Shown here piece by piece: positions 1 to 11,400 of a DNA stretch of 64,000 nucleotides. The notes under the pieces are model-generated. The model did no database searches. It saw only the letters and a list, made by a program, of their open reading frames with translations, and was not told the DNA's origin. The DNA is from Glebionis coronaria (Eukaryota; Streptophyta; Magnoliopsida; Asterales; Asteraceae): positions 1,736,001 through 1,800,000 of the forward strand of contig JANFOE010000193.1 in NCBI GenBank assembly GCA_025667525.1. The letters run 5' to 3'. Position numbers and translations under genes: made by a program. Position 1 is the first letter of the stretch. The number at the start of each line of letters is the position of its first letter.

Positions 1-1298
1 CAAACCACAAAGTGAGATCAAACAATACCAAACTTTCTAATTTTTGATGCACAAGCTTTATCACTTAAAACCTTGCCTCAAAAACCTTCAAACATGAATA
101 TGGAACTCAGAATCAGGCTATTCTAACACCAACTTTTAACAAAATATAAAAGAGATTTTTCAAAATTCAGAAAATCAAATTTTATTAATTAAAAAGGAAT
201 TACAAAGATTTAATAGCCTAAAACTGGAACAAAGGGACTCTCACATGTTGAGGTCTCCTTTTATAGGCAAATGCCTGGCTAAACACTATTCACAAACCCT
301 AGCAACTGAAATTCCTATTCTATCCTTGCAGAACCTTCTAGGTGTGTTGCCAGCTATTTTGGGAGAATCATGGACGTTTGTTGAGTGCTTTGTGACCAAG
401 TAATGATTTACAGCCCTTGATTTTGCCAAGTCATGATCAAATGCCAGGTGTCGTATTGTGAGTGGGGATGGGGGTATCATTCTGGTAGTGGGATTTGAGG
501 TTTAAGGTGTGTGATGTGATTGAGGTGATGTCAATCACACGTGGGTATAACCAATTTTGATTTCCCCTTTGTTTTCCTCTTTTTTAAACCTGGGTAAAAG
601 TTGTTCTTGGCTGGTAAAAATCCAACAGTAATTGTTTCCCGCATGTTTAGGAATTCAAACTTTGGGATTGGCAGTTTTGGTCCTTGTGTTTTGGGGAAAG
701 TGGTAAAACAAGTATATTTTGCAAATAAAACGTATTCCCTTTGTTTTCATCTTTCACAACTTGGCAGTTTTGGCATAAACTTTTGGAAAAAGGTTTACAA
801 GGGTTGTTTTTGCCATTTTGAGATATTTCAAGGGCTGATCTTGGACAATCTTGATCTTCAAAGGTCTTCAATGTAACTTTGACTCATGAGGGACCATTGT
901 TGGCAATTTGAATTTGTTGAGGGACTAATCTTTCCATTTCTTCAAAGTTGAAGGACCATTTGTGTAATTTTGACAAACTTAAGGGACCAAACATGTAATT
1001 ATCAATATACAAGGGTTTTAAGTGTCATTTCTTCATTCATTGAGGATCAAACTTGCACATCTTTAAGTATTCAAGGATAAATATTGAATATTCCATGAAT
1101 TAGAGCCCGGTTCTTTGTACGACTTCGTTTCTCGTGTCCGTTTTTCCTTGTATCTTGTGATCTTTTGTCTTTTTCACGATATCCATACCTAAAATACACA
1201 AGTAAACAAACACAAGCATATATATGGTATATTATGACATTTTATGCATTAAAAGCCCGAAAATAACGATGAGATCATGTATAAATGCCATCTCATCA
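1..1298 (-). mobile_element. Partial LTR, same family as solo LTR E
   Basis: From about position 100 to 1298 this matches, with substitutions and small indels, the right-hand third of LTR E (about 52212-53440). Both end in the same tip, CCATCTCATCA. On the minus strand the LTR therefore starts at 1298 (TGATGAGATGG) and runs off the left edge of the window. It holds a minus-strand TATAAAAG box at 258-265. No coding sequence is seen. It abuts an X-family LTR fragment at 1299 and may be inserted in it, but the other boundary lies outside the window, so no TSD can be checked. Confidence 0.75.
258..265 (-). promoter_or_regulatory. TATA box of the partial E-family LTR
   Basis: CTTTTATA on the plus strand reads TATAAAAG on the minus strand. 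The same box sits in the same context in LTR E at 52374-52381. Conservation of box and flanks between two copies supports a minus-strand Pol II promoter. Confidence 0.55.
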
Positions 1299-3257
1299 GT
1301 GGGTTAAGCCCATGAGTAAGTCCAGTAGTGTTTAGCCAAACTAGTTGGGCTAATGGTCCAATAAGGTTACTTTGGCCCGTTAAGGTCCATAAGTTATAAA
1401 GCTCGGTTTTATCGATTTTTACTTGTCAAATGTACTTACATACCAGTATATGAGTTATAAAAATGTTACATTAGACGGGTCCGACCGTCTGTGTTTTATT
1501 TGGCGAAAACGTTAATCTTTCGATTTTAGCCGAAAAGACGTTAAGCTTACATATATAGTTTTATAACCTTAGAAAACATTTGACTCTTTGTACTTTTATA
1601 AAATGCCAAGTTTTATTTATCATATTATATAACTCATTTTATATTACTTATTATTAGTTAGTGGGTTTTATGTATTTATTTTATAATAATATTACTTGAG
1701 TGCTCATTTTATATTATATACTTTTATTTACAAATCTGATTATCAAAGTCACTTCCACCATTTTTGCCATATCTTGAGTTCTACAAGGAGATATAAGCTC
1801 AAATTTGGGCATCACAAACTACATGATATGTGCTATAAATAACTCTGTTATAGCAACTGCTCAATCATCCTCTAAGTATCTCTAATAATTCGTCCAAAAC
1901 AGACTATACATATTTGTACCTCAATAGTATTTTGATCATATCTTGCTCATTTAATGATTCCATTGAGTGGCCAACTCATCACATATGTAAAAATCATATA
2001 TCTAACTGTATAGTCAATAATCCAAGCCATTTAACCAAGTGTTCATATTGATACTTACTGTTTTATACAGCCCATAAATCTAACCCAGATTTTAACATTT
2101 TAACTTATAGATTTTAATCTTTTTAACCCAATCTATTAACACAAAATCCCCACATAATAATTTGATCATCATTCATCATCATATACATATACATCTAAAA
2201 AGAAAATAAATGATTACTTTTACAAAATAATAAGATGATAGGAAGAAACAATCTCTATACCACCAAAGTGATGAAAAGGTTGAGATTTTGGATGAACAAG
2301 GCTTGGTTCTTGTCACCAAATCTTCAACTTTAGCAATGGACTTTTTGAAATCTTCAAGTGGCTGAACACCTTCATGGAAATCAGCCCTTTACTTCCATAG
2401 AAACTCCTTCTTAGTTGTTAAGATCACCTCAAATCACCAAGTCTTCAAAGGGTTATCATCTTATGCAAGTTAAACATAAGATTTATGGTAGAAATTTGAT
2501 CAATGGTGGTGTTTGGTGATGGAGTATGGACGGCAAGGAGGAGAGAGTAGAGAGATTTGAGAGAGTTTTTGGTTGTTTGCATGTAAGGAAATGAGAGAAA
2601 TGGTTTAGGCTAGTGGTTTTGTTAGCATAAGTTGTTTTGGTAAGCTTGGAGGACAATTGTCCTTTACGCTTGTATAATTTTTCCACCAAGGGTGGTGTGT
2701 CTAGTTTGGCCGCCACTTGTATGGGGGTGGGTAAGTGTAAACTTGTCTCATCCCAATTAATTTACGGGTACTCCTCGATTCTAGTTTCCTCGATTTGCGT
2801 GCCCTTGGATCGCTTTACGAAAAACGTTTTTGTAAATTATGATTCAACGGCACAAAACGAATCTAATAAAAAAAATTTCATCAAAAACGGAGTTAAAAAG
2901 TGTAAATACGTAAACCTCGGGTTTCCGGTTTAATCGTAAAAGACGTTAAATTATGCACGTAAGTCCTAATTTCTTCTCGTACATTTGTGAGTTCACAAAC
3001 CAACACAATTTAAAATTCCAAAATAATATTCGGGAATAAATTTATTTCCTGAAATGTCTGACTGTCACCAAAAATGGTGTATGTAAACGTAAGCACGTAA
3101 CGTAGAGTTCTCCGGTTTAGACGTAGTCGATGCTACTTTAAGATGCAAACCCAAATTTCTTCCCAAAAATGACTGAGTTCATAATATAACATTAAAATAA
3201 TGATTTTAAATAATACTTGAGAATGAAATAACGACTATAAATTGACGGATTGTCACA
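1299..3257 (-). mobile_element. Diverged X-family LTR fragment
   Basis: This stretch follows the order of sequence blocks in the LTR of X (about 19070-21320): a GGGTTAAGCCC block, ACATTAGACGGGTCC, the AAAACGTTAAT block, GCCATATCTTGAGTTCTA, and the final GACGGATTGTCACA. It is clearly more diverged than the X copies are from each other. The right tip at 3257 is the minus-strand LTR start (TGTGACAATCCG). The DNA beyond it lacks the polypurine tract found next to X's LTR, so this is probably a solo or broken LTR. The left part is missing or displaced by the E-family LTR. Confidence 0.7.
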
Positions 3258-4686
3258 TATTAGTCCAATTATTCTTCCAGAATCGGAGGAATCTTCCCTA
3301 GTTCCATAGCTAGAAAGTAGAAGTCCTTAGGAAAGATGGGGAATGGATTATGAACGTAGCAGAATGCCGACCAAATACTGATGCTAGCACTAGAACAATC
3401 ACAACAAGGTGCTAGTGATGATGTATTGGTAAGCATTGAAGGGGTTGAAGAATGAAAAAGAATTCTAAAGATAAAGGGTGTAAAGAAAGAAGCCCTCCTT
3501 ACAACTTAGGTAGAAACCGGGTCAACACATCTTGAAGACGATAAAGTATCATGGACCCAGTGATGCGATGCACAACCCCTCCCAGCTAACTCAAATATCT
3601 CTCAAAAGATATTTATTTTAATGTCACGGAGTTCAACATGTTATCTATCACTTTATTCACTCCGAATAAATTGATATTGAAAACGTGGCAATCCTCTGTA
3701 GCCTCTGCTTACCAAATCAAAATGCACCAATGAGTGTAGAGCCGTGAGATCATCAAAAGTCTCATTAGGACACATTTCAAAAGAAGGAAGATTTTTGTGA
3801 GTCATACGTAATATTCTTGTAATATTTCCCGAACATCTAAGTGATACGAAAGTATTACAATGAAGATGGAAATCCTGCTTGAGTCAACATCAAACAAGCT
3901 CATGGTAGGTGACATGTACGGTTCTTTAAGAACCAAGTTTGTGATAACTGGAAAGAAACGATGGTTTGATTCTTAATTGAATTCAAACTAGTTCTAGGGT
4001 CTCTACGCATTATCCAAGTGATCTTGCCAGAACACTCAAAGTGGCACTCTTTAGCGTTCACAGTGATGAATGGAAATCCGTCCAGTGTCAACATCAAACA
4101 GCGGTGTGGTAGGTGACAAGCAAGATTCTATTAGAATCGAGTTTGTGACAACTAGAAAGCAACGATGGTGAAAATCTTATTTGAAATTCACTTGTTCCAG
4201 GTTCATGAATTGACGGCTTCAGCCATTAGGATAATTTATCCAAATGGTTCACTCTTCATGTTCGTAGTCAACTTTGGACGGTCGAATAAAGAGAAAGGGT
4301 TCACCCGCGAAATCTTGTCAAGGAGATCTTTAATTAGAGCTACCTGTCACAAGTACGATATACAATATCGTCCAACGGTCTTCACCGACAGGAGGTAAAA
4401 CGCTACCGAATAAGAATAAAATGTCAAAGCTATTTTATTCGTGTCTTATTATGTTGCTGCATTTGAATACGGTGGCGTTACAGTGTACAAGATGAAGTCG
4501 TCCTCACATGCTTATATTTTCTGCATCAATATTTCAACAAAATTCAAGAAAGTTCAACATAATGATTTCTGTTGTAACAAACTCTGAAACTTTCAAGAAT
4601 TTAACAAAAGTATAAGTATATGGGACATGAAGTCACGAGGAGGCTAGATATCATAAGAAGGCAAAGACTGCACGTGAAGATGATCT
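3258..4686. other. Unassigned stretch left of element C
   Basis: No convincing gene. It lies between an X-family LTR tip and the left TSD of element C (GATCT, 4682-4686). Without C it would be continuous with 55492, i.e. with the 3' end of copia element G, so part of it may be degraded internal sequence of G. I could not align it to a Gag or Pol motif. It contains a diverged two-copy direct repeat at 3861-4174. Short open frames here carry no recognisable domain. Confidence 0.4.
3861..4174. repeat. Diverged direct repeat, two copies, period 204 bp
   Basis: 3861-3970 and 4065-4174 share ordered blocks: GGAAATCC, GTCAACATCAAACA, GTAGGTGACA, a run ending in TTTGTGA, AACT, and AACGATGG. The period is 204 bp. 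The copies are old and differ at many sites. Function unknown. Confidence 0.6.
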
Positions 4687-6378
4687 TAATGTAGAGATTT
4701 TACTAGGTTGAAAGTTCGTTTCTCGGTATCTTCTCGAATTGATTTCCGGTTCAAAGTACGACTCAATTGTTTTTGGTAAAAAAGAATATTTTTGGTTGTT
4801 TTAAGATAAATGTGCAAGACGTAAATGAAAATGACGTTAATTTAAATCTATAACTAATTTAAAATAAATGGCAAGAAATTAAAACGTGACGAGAATTAAA
4901 AGGCACTAAAAGTAAATAATGCAAACTTAAATCTATCTAAGGCAAACATAAATGCAACTAAAACTTAAACTAACGCAAGGCTTAAAATAAATCTAAGGCA
5001 ACTAAACTTAAAGTGCAACTAAGGAAAAAGGCGGGAAAAGTAAAGCTTGAAAATTAAAAATTAAAAACAGAAACTTAAAATAACCTCAAAACAGCTCATT
5101 CGGAATAATCCTTCGTTCGGAATAAATCACTCGTCCGGAATGTCACCTTCGTTCGGAATAATTTCTTATTCACTCGGAATAATCAAAACAAAACACTCAT
5201 TCGGAACAATTGGTTCATCCGGAATATGTCACTTTATCCGGAATAAACCCTTCACTCGGAATGTGTCACTGATTCGAAATAATCACTCCTTGATTCGGAA
5301 TATTCCAAATGAACTCCCTTGATTCGGAACTCCCTTGATCCGGAATACTAAATGTTCCGAATGAACAATCCCCAAATCATTCGTTCGGAATATTCCGAAT
5401 GAAACAGCCACTGATCCGGAATATTTTGTATTCCGAATGAACAACCACTGATCCGGAATATATGGTTTGGTTCGGAATACTCAAGTTGATCCGGAATGTT
5501 TCTTTGGTTCGGAACAAACACTGATTCGGAATATTTTCAACAAACCCTTGATTCGGAATGTTCCGAATGAACAACTTTGGTTCGGAATATCCACTGACCC
5601 GGAATAACAAACTGATCCGGAATATGTCACCTGTCCGAAATGTTTGCTTGGTTCGGAATAATCACACCACCACCTTCATTCGGAATAATCTGGGATTTGA
5701 TACGGAATAACCTGGTAAAAAGTAACAGAAAGCGAAGAACAAGGAAGAACAAATAACACGAATCTAACCAAAAATAATCAAATTAAACCAAAAGATTAAG
5801 CAAGACTAATAAATAAACATCTACTAATCATAAACAAACAATCCAAAACAATCAAACTAACAATACTTAATCAAAATAATCAAAACCCACTTTAATCAAA
5901 TCAATAAAACATCAAAAACATAAACATGAACAATAAAGCATAAAGATTAATGATCAAATAAGAAAGGAAGATAGGAGATAAACAATAAAAGTAAAGATTG
6001 ACAATAATTAAAAGGAAACTTACTTGAAATTAAAGGTATTTAAGGTGCAAGACAATTAATTAAATGACATGTAATTAAAGAACAAGTAATTAAAATGGTG
6101 GAAGAACTAGTGTCACTCTAGCCAACAAAATGAAAATGAAATCCTAATCATCTATTTTAGGAGGATTAGGGAGGTGCTTAGGAAGCTTCCTCCCCTCTTT
6201 CTTTAATTGCATGATTAAGTCCTTGTCTTCTTAATTCTTTGACTTTAATGACTTTGTCTCGGGATTTCTTTAAACTCGTCTTGTAATTCTTCAATAAATT
6301 AGACTTGAGTTCTTCGGTTTTTAGTAAACTTCCGTCTTTTGACTTTTTCTTCGATAAATCTTCAGAACTGGTCTTGGA
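4687..6378 (-). repeat. 3' LTR of element C, distal part (interrupted by X)
   Basis: Matches 53528-55486 closely. The other piece of this LTR is 33958-34184; together they make about 1,919 bp, against 1,959 bp for the 5' LTR. Part of the difference is extra copies of a short CTTGATTCGGAACTCC-type unit in the 5' LTR. The TATA box present at 55028-55035 is lost here: at about 6151-6160 the matching sequence reads CTATTTTAGG, one base shorter. Confidence 0.88.
5099..5712 (-). repeat. ATTCCGA motif array in C 3' LTR
   Basis: About 30 copies of CGGAAT (element sense ATTCCG), in the forms ATTCGGAAT and ATCCGGAAT, are spaced irregularly by roughly 12-30 bp. The array is repeated in the other LTR of C (53939-54585). 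Related arrays sit at the equivalent place in B and D. Small open frames crossing it are by-products of the repeat. Confidence 0.8.
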
Positions 6379-6629
6379 TGTAACACCACCAAATTTATAC
6401 AACTCAGTACAGCGGAAGACTCGTTGGTGTTACGGGATAGCACATTACTCACATCATAGACAACGCATAAAAATCGCGTCGTTTAATAATAAAAGCATTT
6501 CCATTCATAAATATCAAAGTTACATCGGTCCCAAGTCATTACATTTCATACAAGTTTTACAAAGTATTTGAATGGAAAATATTGTTTTAAGTGCGGGCCA
6601 TGAATTCTTGTCGTCTTCCCGAGAATTAC
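6379..6629 (-). repeat. 3' LTR of X, first piece
   Basis: Matches 30501-30751. It ends with ATTAC, the left TSD copy of B. The uninterrupted form of the site is visible at about 30740-30765 in the other LTR (GAGAATTACCTTCAAG), which shows exactly what B's insertion added. Confidence 0.92.
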
Positions 6630-6631
6630 TA

Positions 6632-6651
6632 ATAAGTGTGAAAACACTTAT
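6632..6651 (+). promoter_or_regulatory. LTR-tip hairpin with GAAA loop
   Basis: ATAAGTGT and ACACTTAT form a perfect 8-bp inverted repeat around GAAA, a GNRA-type tetraloop if transcribed. The same hairpin lies at 16186-16205. C and D have an equivalent stem with changed bases and a GTAA loop (for example 48599-48618, minus strand). Function unknown. Confidence 0.6.
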
Positions 6652-7051
6652 CCTTTTACCACTTATTTCCAATAATAACAAGACCAAAACGTGTGATTTA
6701 ATGTCGTAAAAGTCAGAATTATGCGTGGTTTGTGTTTTTATAGTGTTTTAGGACCAAAATATGAAAAAGGAAGAAAACACGGGCTTTCACGGGCTTTTAT
6801 CGAAGAAAAACGGGAAAGACGAAGTCAAAAGATCAAGAGTGCTTAAAGAAACGGATGTCCAAGACCTATTCTGGAGATTTATCGAAGAACAAGTCTAAAG
6901 ACGGAAGTTTAATGAAGTCGAGGAACTTAAGTCTAATAGAAGAAGAAAATTAAAAGACAAGTCCAAATCCCGAGACTACAAAGACGAAGAATTAAAGTCG
7001 AGTCGAGAAGGAAAAGAAAGAAGAAAGCACCACACATGCCTCCCACTTCCC

Positions 7052-7059
7052 TATAAATA
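7052..7059 (+). promoter_or_regulatory. TATA box of B 5' LTR
   Basis: TATAAATA in the context TTCCCTATAAATACCC. The copy in the 3' LTR is at 16606-16613, and D and C have TATAAATA in the matching place. Transcription would start about 30 bp downstream, near 7085-7095. Confidence 0.7.
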
Positions 7060-7634
7060 CCCTCCTAATCACATTAGGAGGGGGTTAGCTAGTTTTTATT
7101 TCTTTAGTTTTCTTTCTAGTTTTTAGAGAGAGAAAGTCTTAAACTTTCTCTCACTAGTTCATCTTTTTTTTCTTTTAATCTTTCAAGATTAAACATTTTT
7201 TTTTGTATTGCTTATTTCATTAATCAAAGTTCTAGTTTAAGCTTTTGATCCTTATTCTCATTCTTCATTTCTTGATTTATTTACTTTTGATCCGAATATC
7301 ATACTTCATTCGTATGATTTTATGATTTCGTGGTTAAAGGGTTGATCTTTTAGTTTTACACACAAGCTCTTTCGTCTAAACCATAAGTTCGTAATGCTTA
7401 TTGGCTTATTCGAATCTTAGCTTATTGATTTTCGGATTTCTTCAAGGTTTTTAATGGTTTAAAGTTCGTTTCATAAAGTTTTTGATTTTAAGTTTTGATA
7501 AGTCATCGAATCTGAGCTTTTTGGGATCGTTTAAGATTCGTTAGAGTAGCTTATTGCAACTGCTTATTAAGTTTCACTCTTCCACAAATTTCGGAATCAG
7601 CTCCCTTCCATCGCAATCCTAGGGTTTTGACACA

Positions 7635-7993
7635 TATTCCGACAGCTTGCTCAACATTCCGATAGGTTTTGGTTTTTGATCGCAATAACCCATTAGGGTT
7701 TTACTTTGCGATCAGTTGGTTAACCCCCTTATTCCGATCTGGGTTGCGATCGCACATTGCGATCGCGTATTCCGACGGGTCTTAAGGACTTGGTTAAGAC
7801 GAAGTGCTGCCCATTTTTCGATAACATCATTCCGATAGATATACATTGCGACAGTAGCATTTTACATCATTCCGATTTGGATCATTGCGATAGTGGCTTT
7901 CCGATAGATGGTCATTGCGATAGAATTGATCTTGACTATTCCGATGGTTAATGTTAGTTATATTCCGATGGTTGCTGTTTGGTGTATTCCGAT
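7635..7993 (+). repeat. ATTCCGA / ATTGCGA motif array in B 5' LTR
   Basis: Ten or more copies of ATTCCGA, interleaved with ATTGCGA(T/C) and TTGCGATCG variants, at irregular spacing, about 580 bp past the TATA box. The duplicate is at 17189-17546. Arrays built on the same core occur in C and D. Confidence 0.75.
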
Positions 7994-8272
7994 GAACATG
8001 AATTGTTTTCTTACAATTGATTAAGTTTTTAAGTTTTTAAAGCTTTAAGTTTTAAGAATTTTCATCAATTAACTTTAAGTTTAATTTTGTCAAAGCTTTA
8101 ATTTACTCAACGACACTTTAATTATTTGCTAGTAGTTTAAAACAAACAAACCAAACCATTCTCTTGATTCACCAAAAGACAATTGAGTCGCACTTAAGAC
8201 CGGTTTTCAATTCGAAAAGATTCGGAACTACTACGATAATATTTTATACCTAGCCAAAAGCGAAGTATTAAA

Positions 8273-8290
8273 TGGCGCCGCTGCCGGCTC
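8273..8290 (+). other. Primer-binding site of B (tRNA-Asp type)
   Basis: TGGCGCCGCTGCCGG begins two bases after the LTR. It is complementary, with one mismatch (C for T at the ninth base), to the 3' end of plant tRNA-Asp as I know it. The same 15 bases form the PBS of D (46837-46851) and C (53510-53524). Confidence 0.8.
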
Positions 8291-8315
8291 TTTTCGTTAA
8301 GATAAACGGTTTCTA

Positions 8316-8488
8316 GTGAGAGACGCATTGAATTTTAGGATCCGTTCTTTGAACGTTATTTTCCTCGCTTCAAAAAATTTTTTTCAAAAATCCATAAAAA
8401 TTATAAAACTTTTCAAAAATACAAAAACATTAAAAAACCTATAAAAACCAAAAATATTATATTCTTTGTGTATATTTTTCTTCTGCAG
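8316..8488 (+). other. Probable leader intron of B
   Basis: A donor-like GTGAGAG at 8316 and a pyrimidine-rich acceptor TTTTTCTTCTGCAG ending at 8488 bracket 173 bp of very T/A-rich leader. The acceptor ends four bases before the ATG at 8493. D (46600-46808, minus strand) has the same arrangement, and C keeps the acceptor. Inferred from sequence only. Confidence 0.45.
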
Positions 8489-8492
8489 GTGC

Positions 8493-11400
8493 ATGCGTAC
8501 TAGATCTACAAACTATTCTGAGCCCGAGAATCGTGAAGATTTAGATATGGCTGGTGTTACCAACAACAATAATCACCCACCTCAAAACAATTTGAATAAT
8601 AACAACAACAACAACAACAACAACAATGTCCTTCTACCTGATTTACGAACCATGGAGGAATTGTGCCAACCCACCATGAACGGACGCGGAGGCCCGATTG
8701 CGCCAATGCACGTCACGGCTCAGGAGTTTTCGTTGAAGCATCACATGATACAACAAGTGCAAACGAACCCATTTCATGGAATTCCGGATGATGATGCCAA
8801 CAAACACCTCGACAAATTCATTACCATTACCCAAAGCATGAAGTGCCCCGGTGTTTCTATGGATGACCTTCGCCTTCAACTTTTTCCACACTCGCTTTCT
8901 CACCATGCCGAAAAATGGTTTGACCGTCTTCCTAAGAATTCTATTCATACGTGGAACGACATGACTCAACGCTTTTTATCGCGCTACTTTCCCCCATCCA
9001 TGGTCACTAGCCTTCGTAACCAAATCAGTGGATTTATGCAAGAGAATGATGAATCGCTTTTCGATGCTTGGGAACGTTACAATGATTTGATCGACCGTTG
9101 TCCTAATCACAATATGCTCCCCGTTACTCTCATTGACACCTTCTACAATGGTCTCACTTTTCGTGATCGTGACACGATCAATGCCGCCGCCGGTGGTACT
9201 TTTATGAAAAGGAGACCGGAGGAGTGTCGAGAGTTGATTGAAAACATGACTACTCACCACAAGAATTGGGATTCTTCCGCATCCTCAAGATCTAATCAGA
9301 GAGTCAATGTTTCATCTACTTCTTCCACCCCTAACCCGTCTATTTTGGAACGTGCTATTCTTGATATCAACAAAAGTCTCCAAATTTTGACTTCTAACCA
9401 AACTCAACAAGCTAAAGCCGTTGTTATCTCTTGTGACACATGTGGTGGTCCTCATTCCTACAATGAGTGTCCTTCTACTCACGGCAATTATTCTGAAGAC
9501 GTTAACGCAGCTTACGGCACTTATCCCACGGGAGGCTATCAAGCTCGCCCGCAAGGAGACCGTGGCTTGCTAAGTTATCGTTCTAACAATTATCTTGCTC
9601 CCCCCGGTTTTCCCCCTGCAAACCAAACCCAACAACAAAGCTTTAACCGGAACAATCAATCCCAACCTCGTGCAAACAATCCGTATCAATCCCAAAGAAA
9701 CCCATACCCAACTCAAGGAAATTCTCAAGCTTACCAAGCTCCACCTCTCAACCAACCGATGGCTGTAAGTCAAGACGTCGAGACATTTATGAAGACTAAT
9801 CGTGAGATGGTGACGAATCTTCAGAGTCAATTTGTCAACTTGAAGAATGACATGGTGAAACAAGGGAGCGATATTCGAGCCGAGCTAAGGAATGATATGG
9901 CCAAACACAGCAATGATATTAATGCCAACATGCAAAACTCTTTCAACAATCAAGCTCTTCACCTTCGTGATATGATTGGTTCGCTCATCCAAAGTAATCA
10001 ACCCTCTGCTTCGGGTACTCTTCCGAGTAATACCGTTGCGAATCCAAGGGGGGAGATGAAAGCAATCACCACTCGTAGTGGAAAAGGTTATATGGAACCC
10101 GAGCTTCCTACACCTCCACCGGTGATTGTGAACAAAGAAAAAGAGCAACTTTCTTCACCTCCTTTACCTTCTATCCCCATTTCCCCACCACCCGTGGTTG
10201 TGAGTGATCCTATTCCCTTAAAGCCTTCTTCTTCATCCAATATACCTTATCCTTCAAGGTTGAGGAAAGAGAAGCAAAAGAGCAAGGATGATATTCAGGT
10301 TTCGAACTTCCTTAAAATGTTCAAACAATTGAATTTTAACATCTCCTTTGCCGAGGCTCTCGCTCACATGCCCAAATACGCTAAGATGTTTAAAGATCTT
10401 TTAAGTGATAAAGAAAAGCTTCTTGACATTGCTCAGACCCACCTTAATGAGAATTGCTCCGCAGTGCTCTTAAGGCAATTGCCCACCAAACTTGGTGATC
10501 CGGGTCGCTTCTTGATTCCTTGCAACTTCCCGGGAGTAGAGAATTGCATGGCCCTAGCCGATCTAGGTGCTAGTATAAACTTAATGCCTTTAAGTGTTTG
10601 GGAGCAATTATCTCTTCCCGAGCTTGTCCCCACCAAAATGACTTTGGAATTAGCCAACCGTACGGTTGCTTATCCAGTGGGGATAGCTGAAGATGTCTTT
10701 GTTGGCGTTGACAAATTCACCTTTCCGGCGGATTTTGTCGTCGTTGATTACGAAATGGATCCCCGTGTTCCATTAATCGTTGGACGTCCATTTCTGAGGA
10801 CCGGTCGCACTCTTATTGATGTAGCCGCAGGCGAAATAATCATGAGAGTTGGTGACGATCAAATTGTCTTCAACATGGGTAAGATTTCTAAGCAACCTTA
10901 TTCGTATGAGAGTGTTAATGCTATTGATGTTCTCGATGAGGCTTGTGAAGAACATTTTCATGATGCTTGCAAAAGTACTCATTCTCTACCCAATGTTGAG
11001 ACCGTTGCCTCAATTGCTCCAGCATTGACTCCTTTTGGAGAAAGTGACTTGGATGACTTCGAAGCTAGCTTGGGTCCTCTCGATATTAAGTATGATGATT
11101 TGTCCACCAATTGGGATGAAGATATTCGTACTATTGAGAGACTTCTCAATGAGGACCCATTCTCTCCTCCTGCTCCTAAAGAGGTGACTAATGATGATCC
11201 ATCGTTAGTTTCACCATCTACTGAGGATCCTCCTACTCTCGAGCTTAAGGACCTACCGCCTCATCTTGAGTACGTTTTCCTAGAAGACGACGAGAAGCTG
11301 CCAGTCATCATTGCAAAGGATCTGAAAGAAGACGAGAAAGAACGCCTTGTCGCTGTGTTGAAGAAGCATAAACGCGCTATCGCTTGGAAAATCTCGGACA

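Larger units (their letters stand above)
6630..8270 (+). repeat. 5' LTR of B
   Basis: 1,641 bp. It begins TAATAAGTGTG and ends GAAGTATTA, so the tips are TAATA/TATTA instead of the usual TG/CA. It holds an 8-bp-stem hairpin at 6632-6651, a TATA box at 7052-7059 and an ATTCCGA/ATTGCGA motif array at 7635-7993. It is followed after two bases by the PBS. Confidence 0.95.

Noticed and set aside
5140..5610. Small open frames in the C LTR, with equivalents at 53982-54484, 39939-40290 and 47202-47553
   Set aside because: They are translations of the CGGAAT/ATTCCG array, appear on both strands, and change frame between copies.
8273..8290. tRNA gene
   Set aside because: Only the 3' complement of tRNA-Asp is present, as expected of a primer-binding site; no cloverleaf or A/B boxes.
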